From: Inquilinus ginsengisoli_B
Lineage (GTDB): Bacteria > Pseudomonadota > Alphaproteobacteria > DSM-16000 > Inquilinaceae
Length of the DNA: 64,000 nucleotides
Assembly (NCBI RefSeq): GCF_050434925.1
Contig: NZ_JBNDJK010000001.1
Coordinates: 1,798,001-1,862,000 of the forward strand
Direction of reading: 5' to 3'
Both the position numbers and the translations under genes were made by a program. The notes under the pieces were generated by a model. It worked only from the letters and a program-made list of their open reading frames with translations. It was not told where the DNA came from and did not search any database. Below are positions 1 to 9,323 of this stretch, piece by piece. Numbering within the stretch: position 1 is the stretch's first letter; each line of letters opens with the position of its first letter.

Positions 1-154
1 GTGGAGATCGATGATGTCAACCAACATGCATCGCACGGAAGGCGTTAGCACGCCCGAGTGGACCCGAGAGGATCAAGCGCTTCTGTGGCAAATCGCAAGC
101 GTTGCTGAGAACCGCGTCTGTTTCGGCATACTATCATCTTGCCGCGTCGCGAAC

Positions 155-367
155 CTACCCCTTTGCAGGGACTTCGCCGCCTTCCAGGTAGATGTCCGCG
201 GAAGCACTGTCAACGCGGCCCCAATAAGCCGAACGAAGCGGAACCACCACCCAAACGGCTCCGTCACCGTCGTTACCAGATTCGTCCGCTTCTGGCGGGA
301 GTCGAGCCGAGCAGTCGGCAAGCGAGCCTTCAAACACAATCGATCCGTTCCGAAGAAGCTTGTACAT
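155..367 (-). CDS. small hypothetical protein (70 aa), uncertain
   Basis: The translation begins MYKLLRNGSIVFEG and has a balanced, acidic composition rather than the Arg/Ala/Pro-rich composition typical of frame shadows in GC-rich DNA. A weak AGG lies upstream of the ATG. I do not recognise a family. No other credible gene overlaps it, and the rest of positions 1-540 shows nothing I can support. It could be a real small cytoplasmic protein or chance. Confidence 0.35.
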   Translation of the reverse strand: MYKLLRNGSIVFEGSLADCSARLPPEADESGNDGDGAVWVVVPLRSAYWGRVDSASADIYLEGGEVPAKG

Positions 368-542
368 ATCAGTAACCTAAGTTTGATCGTTGAAAGATAC
401 AGAATACAGGGTGCCAGGACTGAAGTCCATATCCGCGCCCAGATTGGGAAGGAAGAGTTCCATGCTGCTGCGCAGGGCTCAGGTGCTTGTCGAGATTGGC
501 CGCGATGAACGGTCTCCGTTCCGGTGATAAGAGAGACGACGG

Positions 543-563
543 GGTGCCACATGCGCTGGCACC
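543..563 (-). terminator. hairpin after the RTX protein gene
   Basis: Inverted repeat GGTGCCA-CATGCGC-TGGCACC lies 14 bases beyond the stop codon of the RTX gene. In the gene's direction it is followed by a moderately pyrimidine-rich stretch but no clean T-run, so it is a plausible but not classical intrinsic terminator. Confidence 0.4.
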
Positions 564-576
564 CTGGCCGTGTGCG

Positions 577-3468
577 CTAGAGCAGGAAGTCGGAGCCCTG
601 CAGGGTGACCGCACCGTCGAGATGAATGACGATGTCGGCGGTGCCGTCGCCATTCACATCTGCCGAGACCGTCGTGGTGCCGCTGTCGATTTCATAGCGC
701 AGTTGCCCGGCGGTGCCAGAGAAGTCCGCAGCGCCGATGAAGCTGAAGGCCGTGTCGCCATTCCCGGAATTGCCGTCGGCATCGATCAGGCTTAGCGAGA
801 TCACATCGAGGCCGTGCTGGAAGTCCTGGATCGTGTCGTCCGCCGCAGCGGTGCTGTCGGAGATGGCGGTGTAGCTGAAATAGTCCGAGCCCGCCCCGCC
901 GTTCAGCACGTCCGCGCCGCTGCCTCCCCGGAGGGTATCGTTGCCGCCGGCGCCGGTGAGGATGTCGTCGCCGTCAAACCCGATCAGCGCGTTGCCCAGA
1001 GCGTTGCCGGTCATGACATCGTCGTGATTGCTGCCGTTTATCGTCTCGATGTCGCTGGCGATGGTGTCACCCTGCGCCGCGCCGCCGGTGTTGACCTGGG
1101 TCTGGAGGTTGATCGTCACGCCCACCGCGCTGTCCCAATAGCTGGCGATGTCGTAGTCGGCACCGCCGGTCAGCTGGTCGGCACCGGCGCTGCCGCGCAG
1201 GATGTCGCCACCGTCGCCGCCGATCAGGTGATCGTCGCCATTGCCGCCATAGAGCGCGTCCCAACCGCCGCCGCCGTCGAGCACGTCGTTGCCGTTCAGG
1301 CCCACCAGCATGTTCGCTGCGCCGGCGCCGGTCAGAGTGTCGTCGAAGGCGCTGCCCTGCAGGTTCTCGATCGCGTGCAGCAGGTCGCCCTCGGCATAGC
1401 CACCGCTGCCGGCGCCGGTCGCCAGGTTGACCGTTACACCAACGCCGCTGCCGTTGTAGTCCGCAATGTCGATACCGACGCCGCCATTGATGTCATCGGC
1501 GTCTTCGCCGCCATTGATCGCGTCATTGCCCACGCCGCCGGTGAGCGTATCGATACCCGCACCGCCGGTGAGCGTATCGGCGCCGAGGCCGCCGTCGGCA
1601 TGGTCATTGCCGTTGCCGCCATAGAGGGTGTCGTTGCCAACGCCGCCGGCAATAGTATCGTTGCCACCCCCGCCATTGATTTGGTTGGCGCCGATATCGC
1701 CGGTCAGGGTGTCGTCGAAGACGCTGCCACCTAGATTTTCGATGCTGGTCAGACGGTCGCCTGCGGCGTCGCCGCCGCTAGCGGTGCCGGCCCCGAGTTC
1801 AACCGTCACCGCGGCGCTGGAGTTGAAGTAGCCGGCCGCATCCGTGCCATTGCCGCCGTCGATATCGTCGGCGCCGGCACCGCCGACGATGTTGTCGTTA
1901 CCCTCCTCGCCGGTCAGCATGTTGGAGTTGCCGTCGCCATACAGTTGGTCCGACTGGGCCGAGCCGATCAGGTTCTCGATGCCGGACAGCGTGTCGCCCT
2001 GGGCATCGCCGCCGGTACCGGTTCCCGCGATGAGATCGACAGTGACCCCGGTGGCAGAGGCGGCGTAGCTCGCCGTGTCGGTGCCGGCGGCGCCGGAGAT
2101 CTGGTCTGCCCCGGCGCCCCCGGTGAGCAGGTCGTTGCCGAAGCCGCCGAGCAGGATGTCGTCGCCGGCCAGCCCGTCGATGGTGTCGTTGCCGTCGGAG
2201 CCGAGCATGCGGTCGGCCCCGGCCCCGGCCACCAGCGAGATGCGGAACACGTCGAAGCCGGTGCCGTTGCCCTCGGCGCCCATGCCGGTGTCGGTGGCCT
2301 GCGTCTGGAAGGTGACGTAGTGCCCGTCGGCCGAGATCTGCGGCGTGTTCGAAAGGTCGTTCAGCTCCGTCCCGTCGGCGGCGACGGACAGGCGCGTCAC
2401 CGTGCCGGTCACCGTGTCCTTGAGGAAGATGTCGCGGAGCCCGTTGGTGTCGCCCTGCACCAGGTTGCTGGCCAGGCTGAAGAACACGACGTAGAGCCCG
2501 TCGGCGGAGATCGACGCCTGGCTCGAGAGTGCGTCGCCCTGGCTGCCGCCGCCGGCAGTGGAGACGCGGGTGGTGGTGTTGGTCTGCAGGTCGCGGACGA
2601 AGATGTCGGTGACGCCGTTGGTGTCGCCGGCGACCAGGTTGGTCGCGTTGCTCTCGAACACCACATAGCGGCCGTTGCCGGAGATCGAGGAGCCGAAGGA
2701 CGTGCCGTCGCCCGACACGCCGCCGGTGGAGACCGAGACCAGGGTGGTGGTGCCGGCGGCGATGTCGCGGACGAAGACGTCGGTGACGGCGCCGTTGGTG
2801 TCGGTCGCGACCAGGTTGCTGGCGGAGCTGACGAAGGAGGCGCGGTTGCCGTCGTCGGACAAGCGGGTGACCAGGGAGTTGCCGTTGGCCTGCGACTCGT
2901 CATCCGCCACCGAGATGCGGGTGACGACGCCGGTCGACAGGTTCTTGACGAAGGCGTCGCTGAAGCCGTTGCTGTCGCCCGCGGCCAGGTTGGTCGCGGT
3001 GCTCTGGAAGCCGATGAAGGCGCCGTTGCCGGTGACGTCGACATTCTGCGACGCGCCGTTCGCCTCGCCGCCGACGGAGGTGGTCGAGACCCGGGTGGTG
3101 ACGCCCGTCTGCGTGTCCCGCATGAAGACGTCGAGAACGGCGTTGCCGTCGCCGCCGACCAGGTTGGTCGCGGTGCTGTTGAAGAACACATAGCGGCCGT
3201 CATGGGTGACCGCGGCGACGCTGGAGACGTTGTTGCCCTGCGTCCCGCCGGTCGCGGTCGAGATCAGCGTGGTGGTGCCGGTCTGCGTGTCGCGCAGGAA
3301 GACATCGAAGAAGCCGTTGAGATCGCCGCCGACCAGGTTGGTCGCGGTGCTCTGGAACACGACATAACGGCCGTCGGCCGACATCACGCCGCCGGTGGCG
3401 ACGTTGTCCGCGCTGGTGCCGCCGGTGCTGACTGAAATCCGGGTGAGCGAACTGGCATTGACGGTCAT
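577..3468 (-). CDS. secreted seven-repeat propeller / RTX calcium-binding protein
   Basis: The protein has 963 residues and no N-terminal signal peptide. Residues ~20-420 contain seven copies of a ~55-residue unit of the form S-x-D-G-R-Y-V-V-F-x-S-x-A-T-N-L-V, then a D-x-F-V-R-D strand, as expected for a TolB/PD40-type seven-bladed beta-propeller. Residues ~430-850 carry many GGxGxD nonapeptides (for example GGAGNDTLRGGSG), the RTX calcium beta-roll. The last ~110 residues resemble the serralysin (M10) C-terminal module, with DTIQDFQHGLDVISL and a hydrophobic end, the usual type I secretion signal. The ATG is set by GGGGAGG 9-10 bases upstream. No protease zinc motif (HExxH) is visible, so the propeller is probably a binding or structural module. 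No type I secretion genes are in the window. Confidence 0.9.
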   Translation of the reverse strand: MTVNASSLTRISVSTGGTSADNVATGGVMSADGRYVVFQSTATNLVGGDLNGFFDVFLRDTQTGTTTLISTATGGTQGNNVSSVAAVTHDGRYVFFNSTATNLVGGDGNAVLDVFMRDTQTGVTTRVSTTSVGGEANGASQNVDVTGNGAFIGFQSTATNLAAGDSNGFSDAFVKNLSTGVVTRISVADDESQANGNSLVTRLSDDGNRASFVSSASNLVATDTNGAVTDVFVRDIAAGTTTLVSVSTGGVSGDGTSFGSSISGNGRYVVFESNATNLVAGDTNGVTDIFVRDLQTNTTTRVSTAGGGSQGDALSSQASISADGLYVVFFSLASNLVQGDTNGLRDIFLKDTVTGTVTRLSVAADGTELNDLSNTPQISADGHYVTFQTQATDTGMGAEGNGTGFDVFRISLVAGAGADRMLGSDGNDTIDGLAGDDILLGGFGNDLLTGGAGADQISGAAGTDTASYAASATGVTVDLIAGTGTGGDAQGDTLSGIENLIGSAQSDQLYGDGNSNMLTGEEGNDNIVGGAGADDIDGGNGTDAAGYFNSSAAVTVELGAGTASGGDAAGDRLTSIENLGGSVFDDTLTGDIGANQINGGGGNDTIAGGVGNDTLYGGNGNDHADGGLGADTLTGGAGIDTLTGGVGNDAINGGEDADDINGGVGIDIADYNGSGVGVTVNLATGAGSGGYAEGDLLHAIENLQGSAFDDTLTGAGAANMLVGLNGNDVLDGGGGWDALYGGNGDDHLIGGDGGDILRGSAGADQLTGGADYDIASYWDSAVGVTINLQTQVNTGGAAQGDTIASDIETINGSNHDDVMTGNALGNALIGFDGDDILTGAGGNDTLRGGSGADVLNGGAGSDYFSYTAISDSTAAADDTIQDFQHGLDVISLSLIDADGNSGNGDTAFSFIGAADFSGTAGQLRYEIDSGTTTVSADVNGDGTADIVIHLDGAVTLQGSDFLL

Positions 3469-3679
3469 ACGGAAAGCCTCCCCATCGATTCTGCTGACGA
3501 TGGCGGCCCTTGGCCGGGAAAAACGCCACCGGGAAAATCAGAAACAAAACAGAGTTATACGAACAACAATCATACGAGTAATGAACGTGGGTTCACGTCG
3601 CCGACCCTCAGGGTTCTACACGCTCCGCCGACTTTGGGGAAGTGTCGGGAATTCCGTATAAGGGCGGGCGGTTGAACAC
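3469..3679. other. upstream region of RTX gene and edge of IS remnant
   Basis: This AT-richer gap holds the leader of the RTX gene. A short palindrome ACGTG-GGTT-CACGT lies at about 3585-3600. The stretch near 3640-3665 (GGGAATTCCGTATAAGGG) may be the terminal repeat of the IS256-type remnant that follows. No gene is seen. Confidence 0.4.
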
Positions 3680-4235
3680 TCAGGCCGCCATGGCGCTCGT
3701 GAAGCGTCCGCCGAAGAGCACGGCGAACTGGGCCGAGACCATCATCCATTCCCGGGGCGGCATCTTCCACTCCTTCTCGGAGTGGTTCAAGATCCGAAGC
3801 AGCAGTTTGATCGCGGCGGCGGCGGTCGGGAAATGGCCCCTGCCGCGGACGGCGCGGCGCAGCTTGGCGTTCAAGGCCTCGATCGCGTTCGTGGTGTACA
3901 AGATCTGCCGGACGTCGGCGCGAAAGGCGCAGAACGGCACGACCTCGCTCCAGGTTTGTCGCCAATTTTTGCCAATGGCCGGATAGCGGCGGCCCCAGAG
4001 CCCGTCCTCGAAGGCGGCGAGCGCGGCCTCGCGGCGGCGTCGACCGCCCGGCAGATGCCCTTCAGCGCCGCGGCCACGGCCTCGCGGTCCTTCACGGGAC
4101 GAAGTCCAGGATATGCCGCAGCAGAGATGGACGATGCAGGCCAGGACCGTCGTCTTGGGGAACACGGCGGTGATCGCCTCCGGGAAGCCCTTCAGCTGTC
4201 GACGACGGCGAGCAGCACGTCCTCGACGCCACCGG
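3680..4235 (-). pseudogene. IS256-family (Mutator-type) transposase remnant
   Basis: The C-terminal third of an IS256-type DDE transposase is recognisable on the minus strand: WSEVVPFCAFRADVRQILYTTNAIEALNAKLR, RGHFPTAAAAIKLL, then QFAVLFGGRF. Upstream pieces (AVFPKTTVLACIVHL; LRHILDFVP; KDREAVAAALKGICRAVDAAA) lie in three different reading frames, so at least two frameshifts have accumulated. The N-terminal half, with its first catalytic Asp, is missing. The similarity ends abruptly near 4235, where an IS5-type fragment begins on the other strand. The element is inactive. Confidence 0.78.
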
Positions 4236-4239
4236 GCCT

Positions 4240-4677
4240 TCAGCTCTGATGGAGAATCGGCATGGCCTGCTGGTCGATGCGTGCCTGACCCAGGCGGACG
4301 GGCATGCCGAGCGGGTGGCGGCCCTGCACATGATCGAGCCGCACGCCGACCGGCCGCGGGCGATCACGCTCGGTGCCGACAAGGCCTATGACGCGGAGGA
4401 CTTCGTCAATGAGCTGCGCTCGATGAACGTCACGCCGCACGTGGCGCAGAACACCAGCGGGCGCCGTTCCGCGATCGATGGGCGCACGACCCGGCATGCC
4501 GGCTATGGAGTCAGCCAGCGCCTGCGCAAGCGGATCGAGGAGGCGTTCGGCTGGATCAAGACGGTCGCCGGACAACGCAAGACCCGGTTCCGCGGCCGCG
4601 ACCGTGTCGGCTGGGCCTTCACCTTCGCTGTCGCCGCCTACAACCTGGTGCGGCTGCCGAAGCTGCTCGCCGCATGA
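4240..4677 (+). pseudogene. IS5-family transposase, 3' fragment
   Basis: About 142 residues of the C-terminal half of an IS5-family DDE transposase are intact: MENRHGLLVDACLTQADG, ITLGADKAYD, VAQNTSGRRSAIDGRTTRHAGY, KRIEEAFGWIKT and a terminal YNLVRLPKLL. The conserved Asp of ADKAYD and the catalytic Glu region (RIEEAFGW) are present, but the N-terminal half is missing. The fragment starts directly at the broken IS256 remnant, so one element probably inserted into or recombined with the other. Confidence 0.75.
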
Positions 4678-4872
4678 TGGCCGTCGGTGATCACCCGCTC
4701 GTCGGCCAATGGCGGATCGTCGAAGCCGATCTGTGGGATCACGGCTATCTCGATCTCTGCGGCCCCGCCACGGTCACCATCGGCGCCGACAACCGCGGCG
4801 AAATCGCCTTCGGCGCGATGCAGGCCTCCCTCGACCTCAGCTACAGCCCTTCGATGGTCTTCTTCTCGTGGG
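4674..4872 (+). pseudogene. truncated small hypothetical protein
   Basis: The reading frame begins within the stop of the IS5 fragment and runs PLVGQWRIVEADLWDHGYLDLCGPATVTIG...FFSW. From memory this resembles a widespread small uncharacterised bacterial family beginning G-x-WRIVE-x-x-LWD. The protein is cut at about residue 66 where IS1182-type sequence begins in another frame. It is most likely the N-terminal remnant of a chromosomal gene destroyed by the insertion. Confidence 0.45.
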
Positions 4873-5154
4873 CCGACCGGCAAGGAGCGCCGCGTCAAAC
4901 GCTGGGAGCATGAAGCCGTCATCGACGCCATGCAGCAGCGAATGGATCGGGCGCCGGAGGCCATGCGCATCCGCCGCCAGACGGTCGAGCACCCGTTCGG
5001 CACCCTCAAGGCCTGGATGGGGGCCACCCACTTCCTGACCCGAGGGCTACAGCGGGTCAGCACCGAGATGAGCCTCCAAATCCTGGCCTACAACTTCAAG
5101 AGGGTGATCTCCATCCTCGGTGTGGCGGGCTTGCTGCACGCCATCCGGGCCTGA
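4873..5154 (+). pseudogene. IS1182-family transposase, 3' fragment
   Basis: From 4873 the frame reads GKERRVKRWEHEAVIDAMQQR, MRIRRQTVEHPFGTLKAWMG, FLTRGLQRVSTEMSLQILAYN and VISILGVAGLL. This is the conserved C-terminus of IS1182-type transposases, including the catalytic Glu of VEHPFGTLK. Only ~93 residues of ~450 remain. It ends with an intact stop codon. Confidence 0.75.
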
Positions 5155-5488
5155 CATTCGAACTGCCGAACCCGCTGCCACAGCCAAATGCCGACGAAAC
5201 CCTCCCCGCTCATCAAACTCGCGTTTCCACACGGCCTCGGTCGAATCGGGTCAGATCCGCCTTCCGGAGCCGAGGCCGATGGCCGCTATCGGGTAGCCTC
5301 CGGTCGGCCCGGCTGACCGGGAGGGCGGAAACCGCACCCAAGAGCGCCGAATAGCAAGGTCGAGAAAAACCTGAGCCGGCAGCGCAGCGGTGAGGTCTCC
5401 GCAGCCAAAGGGGAGAGCTCGTTGTGCAATCCGCGCCTGTCGAGCAGATTGACGGAGTCTCCGGCGCAACGACGGTCAAGAGCTCACT
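5155..5488. other. no gene seen
   Basis: The sequence between the IS1182 fragment and the serine hydrolase contains only short competing frames with no recognisable similarity. It may hold the promoter of the downstream gene; no clear -35/-10 pair or ribosome site is visible. Confidence 0.4.
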
Positions 5489-6900
5489 ATGCCTGCTTCC
5501 GCTCAAGAGCGCGTCTCGAAAGCTCTCACCGACTTGAAGCGGGAGACGCCGATTCCCGTCCGTACGTCTCCGCCACGATCCCTCGCGGACCAGATGAGCG
5601 CATACGCCACGCCCGGCGTCAGCATCGGTATCGTCGATCGCTCCGAAATGGTCTGGGAGGGTGGGTTTGGCGTCGGCCTCGCAGGCTCCTCGACGGCGGT
5701 TGCCGCCGACACGCTGTTCCAGGCGGGCTCCGTCAGCAAGCCGGTGTTCGCCACCGCGGTGATGCGGCTTGTCGAGCGCGGGCTGCTCGATCTCGACGAG
5801 AATGTGAACACCTATCTCACCTCCTGGCGCATCCCGAGCAACGGCGGATGGTCGCCCGGGTCACTCTGCGTCAGCTCCTGAGCCATTCCGCGGGAACGAG
5901 CGTGCGTGGCTTCCCCGGCTATCCTGCGGCCGGTCCATGGCCGAGCGTCACGGAGGTGTTAGACGGCGCATTGCCGGCCAATACCCCGCCGGTGGTCGTG
6001 GAGGGCCTGCCGGGCGTCGCATTCCGGTATTCCGGGGGCGGGACGACGATTGCCCAGCAGGTCGTCACGGATGTGCTGAAGCGGCCCTTCCCGGAAGCGA
6101 TGAGGGAGCTTGTCCTGGACCCGTCCGGCATGCGCCACAGCACCTACGACCAGCCGCTCCTGCCGGCGGAGGCGGCGCGGGCGGCGAGCGGCCACTCTTG
6201 GAACAGCGAGCCCGTGCCCGGCGGCTGGCACGTCTATCCAGAGATGGCGGCCGCAGGGCTCTGGACGACCGCCGGCGACCTGGCACGCCTCGGGGCCGAA
6301 TTGATGCGCATCCTCCAAGGCCGCGGCTCCGCACTCGGGCTCAGGCGCGAGACGGTTGCCGCCATGCTGCGTCCCCAGCTGACACATCAGGAGGTGGGCC
6401 GGAACTTCGTGGGGATCGGCTGGTTCTGCGATGGGCAAGGCGAGGCCTTCCAGTTTGGGCATCGGGGTGACGACGAGGGTTTCCTGGCCAATATGCAGGT
6501 GTATCCGGAGCGGTGCGCCGCCGTCGTCGTGATGATCAACTCGATGCAGGGCTGGCCGCTGCTGGACGAAATTCCGGCGGCGCTGGGGCGGGCGTTCGGA
6601 TGGACCGATCGTCCCGACGCCGCGGCGGAGGTCCCGGCTTCGGAGGTGAAGGAGTACCTCGGCAGCTACCGCCACCCCGGCGGTGCGACGATCCGGGTCG
6701 CTCTTGCCGGAGATGGTTTTGGCTTGGCACTTCGATTCGGATCTCAGGCGCCGGTGCCGCTGGTCCGGCACGCCCGCGATGCCTTCACCTCGCCCACAAC
6801 CGATCTGCGGGCCTCCTTCGATCGGGACGCAAATCGCCGATGCCGGGCGCTGATCCTCACGCAGTTCGGCACGGAGCTGCGGTTCGACCGGCATCGATGA
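5489..6900 (+). pseudogene. class C beta-lactamase-type serine hydrolase, frameshifted
   Basis: The first ~125 codons (from MPASAQERVSKAL) encode the start of a serine hydrolase/penicillin-binding fold, with catalytic SxxK in AGSVSKPVF. The frame then stops at 5881. The continuation, LRQLLSHSAGTSVRGFPGYP...FRYSGGGTTIAQQ...HRGDDEGF, is in the next frame up to 6900. The break is near 5850-5862, where a C-run (TCGCCCGGGTCAC) appears to have lost one base; restoring it gives the expected WSPRVTLRQLL. The second motif is YSG rather than the YxN of true AmpC, and HRG replaces KTG, so a peptidase/esterase relative is more likely than a beta-lactamase. It may be a recent mutation or a sequencing error. 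Confidence 0.8.
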
Positions 6901-7678
6901 CGTGGCCGGTGCTTGCATAAAAATAGCGATATCCGAAGCGTCGACACCCATCGGAATCGGTTCAGGCCACGGCGGGTATTAGCCCTCCCGAGCCGCGGCC
7001 TGGCGGCAGGGGAGGCGAAGAACGGCAGTGTCGGGCGACAGTCTTCCGGTCAACGAGTGCCGACTTGCGCGAGATATGGCAGCTAGTCTGCAAGCTAAAA
7101 ATGCGAAGACGGGGATGATGGCTGCCGTACAAGCTCCTACTCCTTGCAGATTGTGCTGAAGAGCTGCCTCAATCGCGAGAGAACCCACAACATTACGACC
7201 AATAACCCAATCAGGACCGGACCGCCAATTGATAAACCATTGACTACCTCGCCAGTAGCAGGAAGGCCGATCAACATTTCTCACAGCATTCTCTTGGCAG
7301 CCCGAAATGCACATCATACGCACTCCCCCAAAGGTCTTCATCGGGCCGCGTACGGTCACGTCCGCCTCGAGGCACCAGCTGCAATGGCCGGTTCCAGGCA
7401 CCCCTGGCCGACGGAGATGGGTGTGAAGGCCGGTTCCCGCCATTTTTGCCTCGTGTCCGGAATCGAGGCGGCTCGGCGATGGCGGGATATGGCGCCACTC
7501 CGGTCGGCACCGCGCTGGATTGAATAGCGAAGCTCTTCTTGGCGCTGCCGGACCCAAACGCGCGCCGGCCGCTCCGGTTCCACCCGTATCAAGATCGGAG
7601 ACCGTGCTTTCGGCTTTCCATCCCTATTGATTCTAGGTATCAAGAGATGCCTCGAACTACGAGGCTAGGGGATGATCC
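6901..7678. other. no convincing gene; PadR promoter region at the end
   Basis: Several overlapping frames exist (including 6979-7557 minus, which opens only with TTG) but none matches a family I know or has a ribosome site. The last ~50 bases contain the leader and a palindrome upstream of the PadR gene. Confidence 0.4.
7649..7665. promoter_or_regulatory. palindrome upstream of padR-type gene
   Basis: Perfect inverted repeat GCCTCG-AACTA-CGAGGC ends 13 bases before the PadR start codon. PadR regulators usually control their own operon, so this is a candidate autoregulatory operator, although it does not match the ATGT-N8-ACAT consensus of classical PadR sites. It could instead be a leader hairpin. 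Confidence 0.35.
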
Positions 7679-8032
7679 ATGTCGACACGCAGAACCAATC
7701 CGAACTTCATGAATGGTGTGCCGGAGCTGCTGATCCTGCAGCTGATTGGCGACCGGGAGATGTATGGCTATGAACTGGCACAAGCGATTCGAGAGCAAAC
7801 CGAGGACGCGATCTCGCTGGGCGAGGGCGTCGTTTATCCAGCGCTCCACGCGCTCGAACGCGACGGCGCCCTAACCTCGCAGCGACGGATGGTGAACGGC
7901 CGAACCCGCGTTTATTACACGATCACGCCCAAAGGCCGGACGCGCTTGGCCGACCTGGCCGCGAGCTGGAGCCGGGTGACGCGTGCGATTCAGAGCGCGT
8001 TCGTGGGAGGGAAATATGTCGAAGCCATTTGA
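7679..8032 (+). CDS. PadR-family transcriptional regulator
   Basis: The protein has 117 residues with the typical PadR winged helix: ELLILQLIGDREMYGYELAQAI, then SLGEGVVYPALHALERDGALTS and the wing RTRVYYTITPKGRTRL. GGGG upstream of the ATG is a usable ribosome site. The gene overlaps the next by 17 bases, so the two are translated together. PadR proteins commonly sit beside a membrane-protein gene whose expression they repress, as here. Confidence 0.9.
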   Translation: MSTRRTNPNFMNGVPELLILQLIGDREMYGYELAQAIREQTEDAISLGEGVVYPALHALERDGALTSQRRMVNGRTRVYYTITPKGRTRLADLAASWSRVTRAIQSAFVGGKYVEAI

Positions 8033-8732
8033 GGAACTGCGGGAGCGATTGCTGCGCGCCGGTGTCGCGCCCAGACATGTCTGCCGCTACATCACCGAAC
8101 TCGAGGAGCATCTGACGGACCTCACCAGCAAACTGGATTGGGATACGGACACCCGAGCCCAAGCGGAGCGACTGGCTCTGGCCCGGATCGGCAACACCGA
8201 CGTGCTCGCAGAGGTGATGCTAGAGCGGCCGGAGTTCCGCTCTTGGGCTGCCCGCTTGCCCTGGCTGGCGTTCGTCGTCGTGCCGCCGGTGATTCTTGCT
8301 GCGTGCGTGACCGCGACCGTGCTGATCCTGATTCTGGCGGTGCGCTCGTTCGGCCTCGGCGGCAACCCGGACGTCCATCTGGTCCCGCCCGGCTGGTTCG
8401 CGGTGCTGGGCCAAGGCGCAGGCGCCTTCAACACCTATGTCCTGCCGGTGCTGTTGGGCTGGGCAATCGCGATCAGCGCCGCGCGGCAGCGGACGCGGCT
8501 GCTATGGCCTATCGTCGGCATGATCGCGATCGCCCTTGTTGGCAGCATTACAAGCCTTGAGGTAGTCCTCCCGGCATTGCCGGGCGCCGGCGGCCGGATC
8601 GCAGTGGGCGTCGATCCGCACGCGTTGGTGTCGAACGTCACGCCGATGCTCGAGCTGCTGGCAAGCCTTACGCTGACGCTGGTGCCCTATCTCGTCTGGT
8701 CAGCCGGCGCCACAAGAGCGTTGGACTTCTGA
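8016..8732 (+). CDS. PadR-associated membrane protein
   Basis: The protein has 238 residues. GGGAGG five bases upstream fixes the ATG at 8016 rather than an earlier in-frame codon. The N-terminal ~70 residues (FEELRERLLRAGVAPRHVCRYITELEEHL) are a soluble helical domain typical of proteins encoded next to PadR regulators. It is followed by four or five hydrophobic segments (WLAFVVVPPVILAACVTATV; YVLPVLLGWAIAISAA; LLWPIVGMIAIALVG; LELLASLTLTLVPYLVW). It is probably an inner-membrane protein of unknown role, possibly a stress sensor or transporter component controlled by the upstream regulator. Confidence 0.85.
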   Translation: MSKPFEELRERLLRAGVAPRHVCRYITELEEHLTDLTSKLDWDTDTRAQAERLALARIGNTDVLAEVMLERPEFRSWAARLPWLAFVVVPPVILAACVTATVLILILAVRSFGLGGNPDVHLVPPGWFAVLGQGAGAFNTYVLPVLLGWAIAISAARQRTRLLWPIVGMIAIALVGSITSLEVVLPALPGAGGRIAVGVDPHALVSNVTPMLELLASLTLTLVPYLVWSAGATRALDF

Positions 8733-9323
8733 CCCGACCTCGCCTTGGCGTCGATGCGGCCTTAGCCAAAGCGTGGATACCCTGATCACGCCCCGCGCCA
8801 CCGACCTCGCGCGGGGTGGTTGGGAAGCGCAGGTGAGGGAGGCGACATCATCGGGCATCGCTCGCCAGGTGGCGTCCATAGGTCGAGCTAGGCCGATCCG
8901 ATTGGTAGACATCTGCAGTTGAATAGGATCTTGTGCACGTCGGGCGAACGTCATCGACAACCGGCGCCCAACCCTGGCCCGCTCCGGATAGCTTGCAGCT
9001 TAAGGAGCGGGCCAGCGGTTCACCAGCAGGCCGCGCCCGAGCTGAATAGTTCGTGCATTGCTGTGCCCGACAACGCACCTGCAACTCCGCCAGCCTGCTG
9101 CAAGCAGTCATTCTATCGATGTCGTCGTGGCGTCCGCACCGAGCCGCCTGCGGTGACGTCCGCTTCGGGGAGCTACATTCGACGACCGGTTTCGGGAGCC
9201 TCCAGCGCTATATGCCGGCAAAGTGGAGCCTCTCCCAGCCAGCTTGCGCCATGTTCAGTTTGGGGAAGCCACATCGATGGCCTCTGGCGCTCCTCTGCCC
9301 GGCGACGGCGATCCGGCAATGGG
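8733..9323. other. intergenic, no gene seen
   Basis: This 590-base gap lies between the convergent membrane-protein and oxidoreductase genes. Open frames exist on both strands, but their translations are Arg/Ala/Pro-rich and mutually overlapping, with no family resemblance. Confidence 0.45.

Noticed and set aside
11..552. Overlapping frames of 100-165 codons on both strands at the window start
   Set aside because: They are mutually exclusive, Arg/Pro-rich and without motifs. Only the 155-367 minus frame has natural composition, and it is listed at low confidence.
1945..3435. 496-codon plus-strand frame opposite the RTX gene
   Set aside because: It is a shadow of the repetitive propeller/RTX coding sequence: Val/Gly/Ala-rich with no start signals.
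6979..7557. 192-codon minus-strand frame between the serine hydrolase and the PadR gene
   Set aside because: It opens with TTG without a ribosome site, shows no recognisable motif, and conflicts with equally plausible frames on the other strand.
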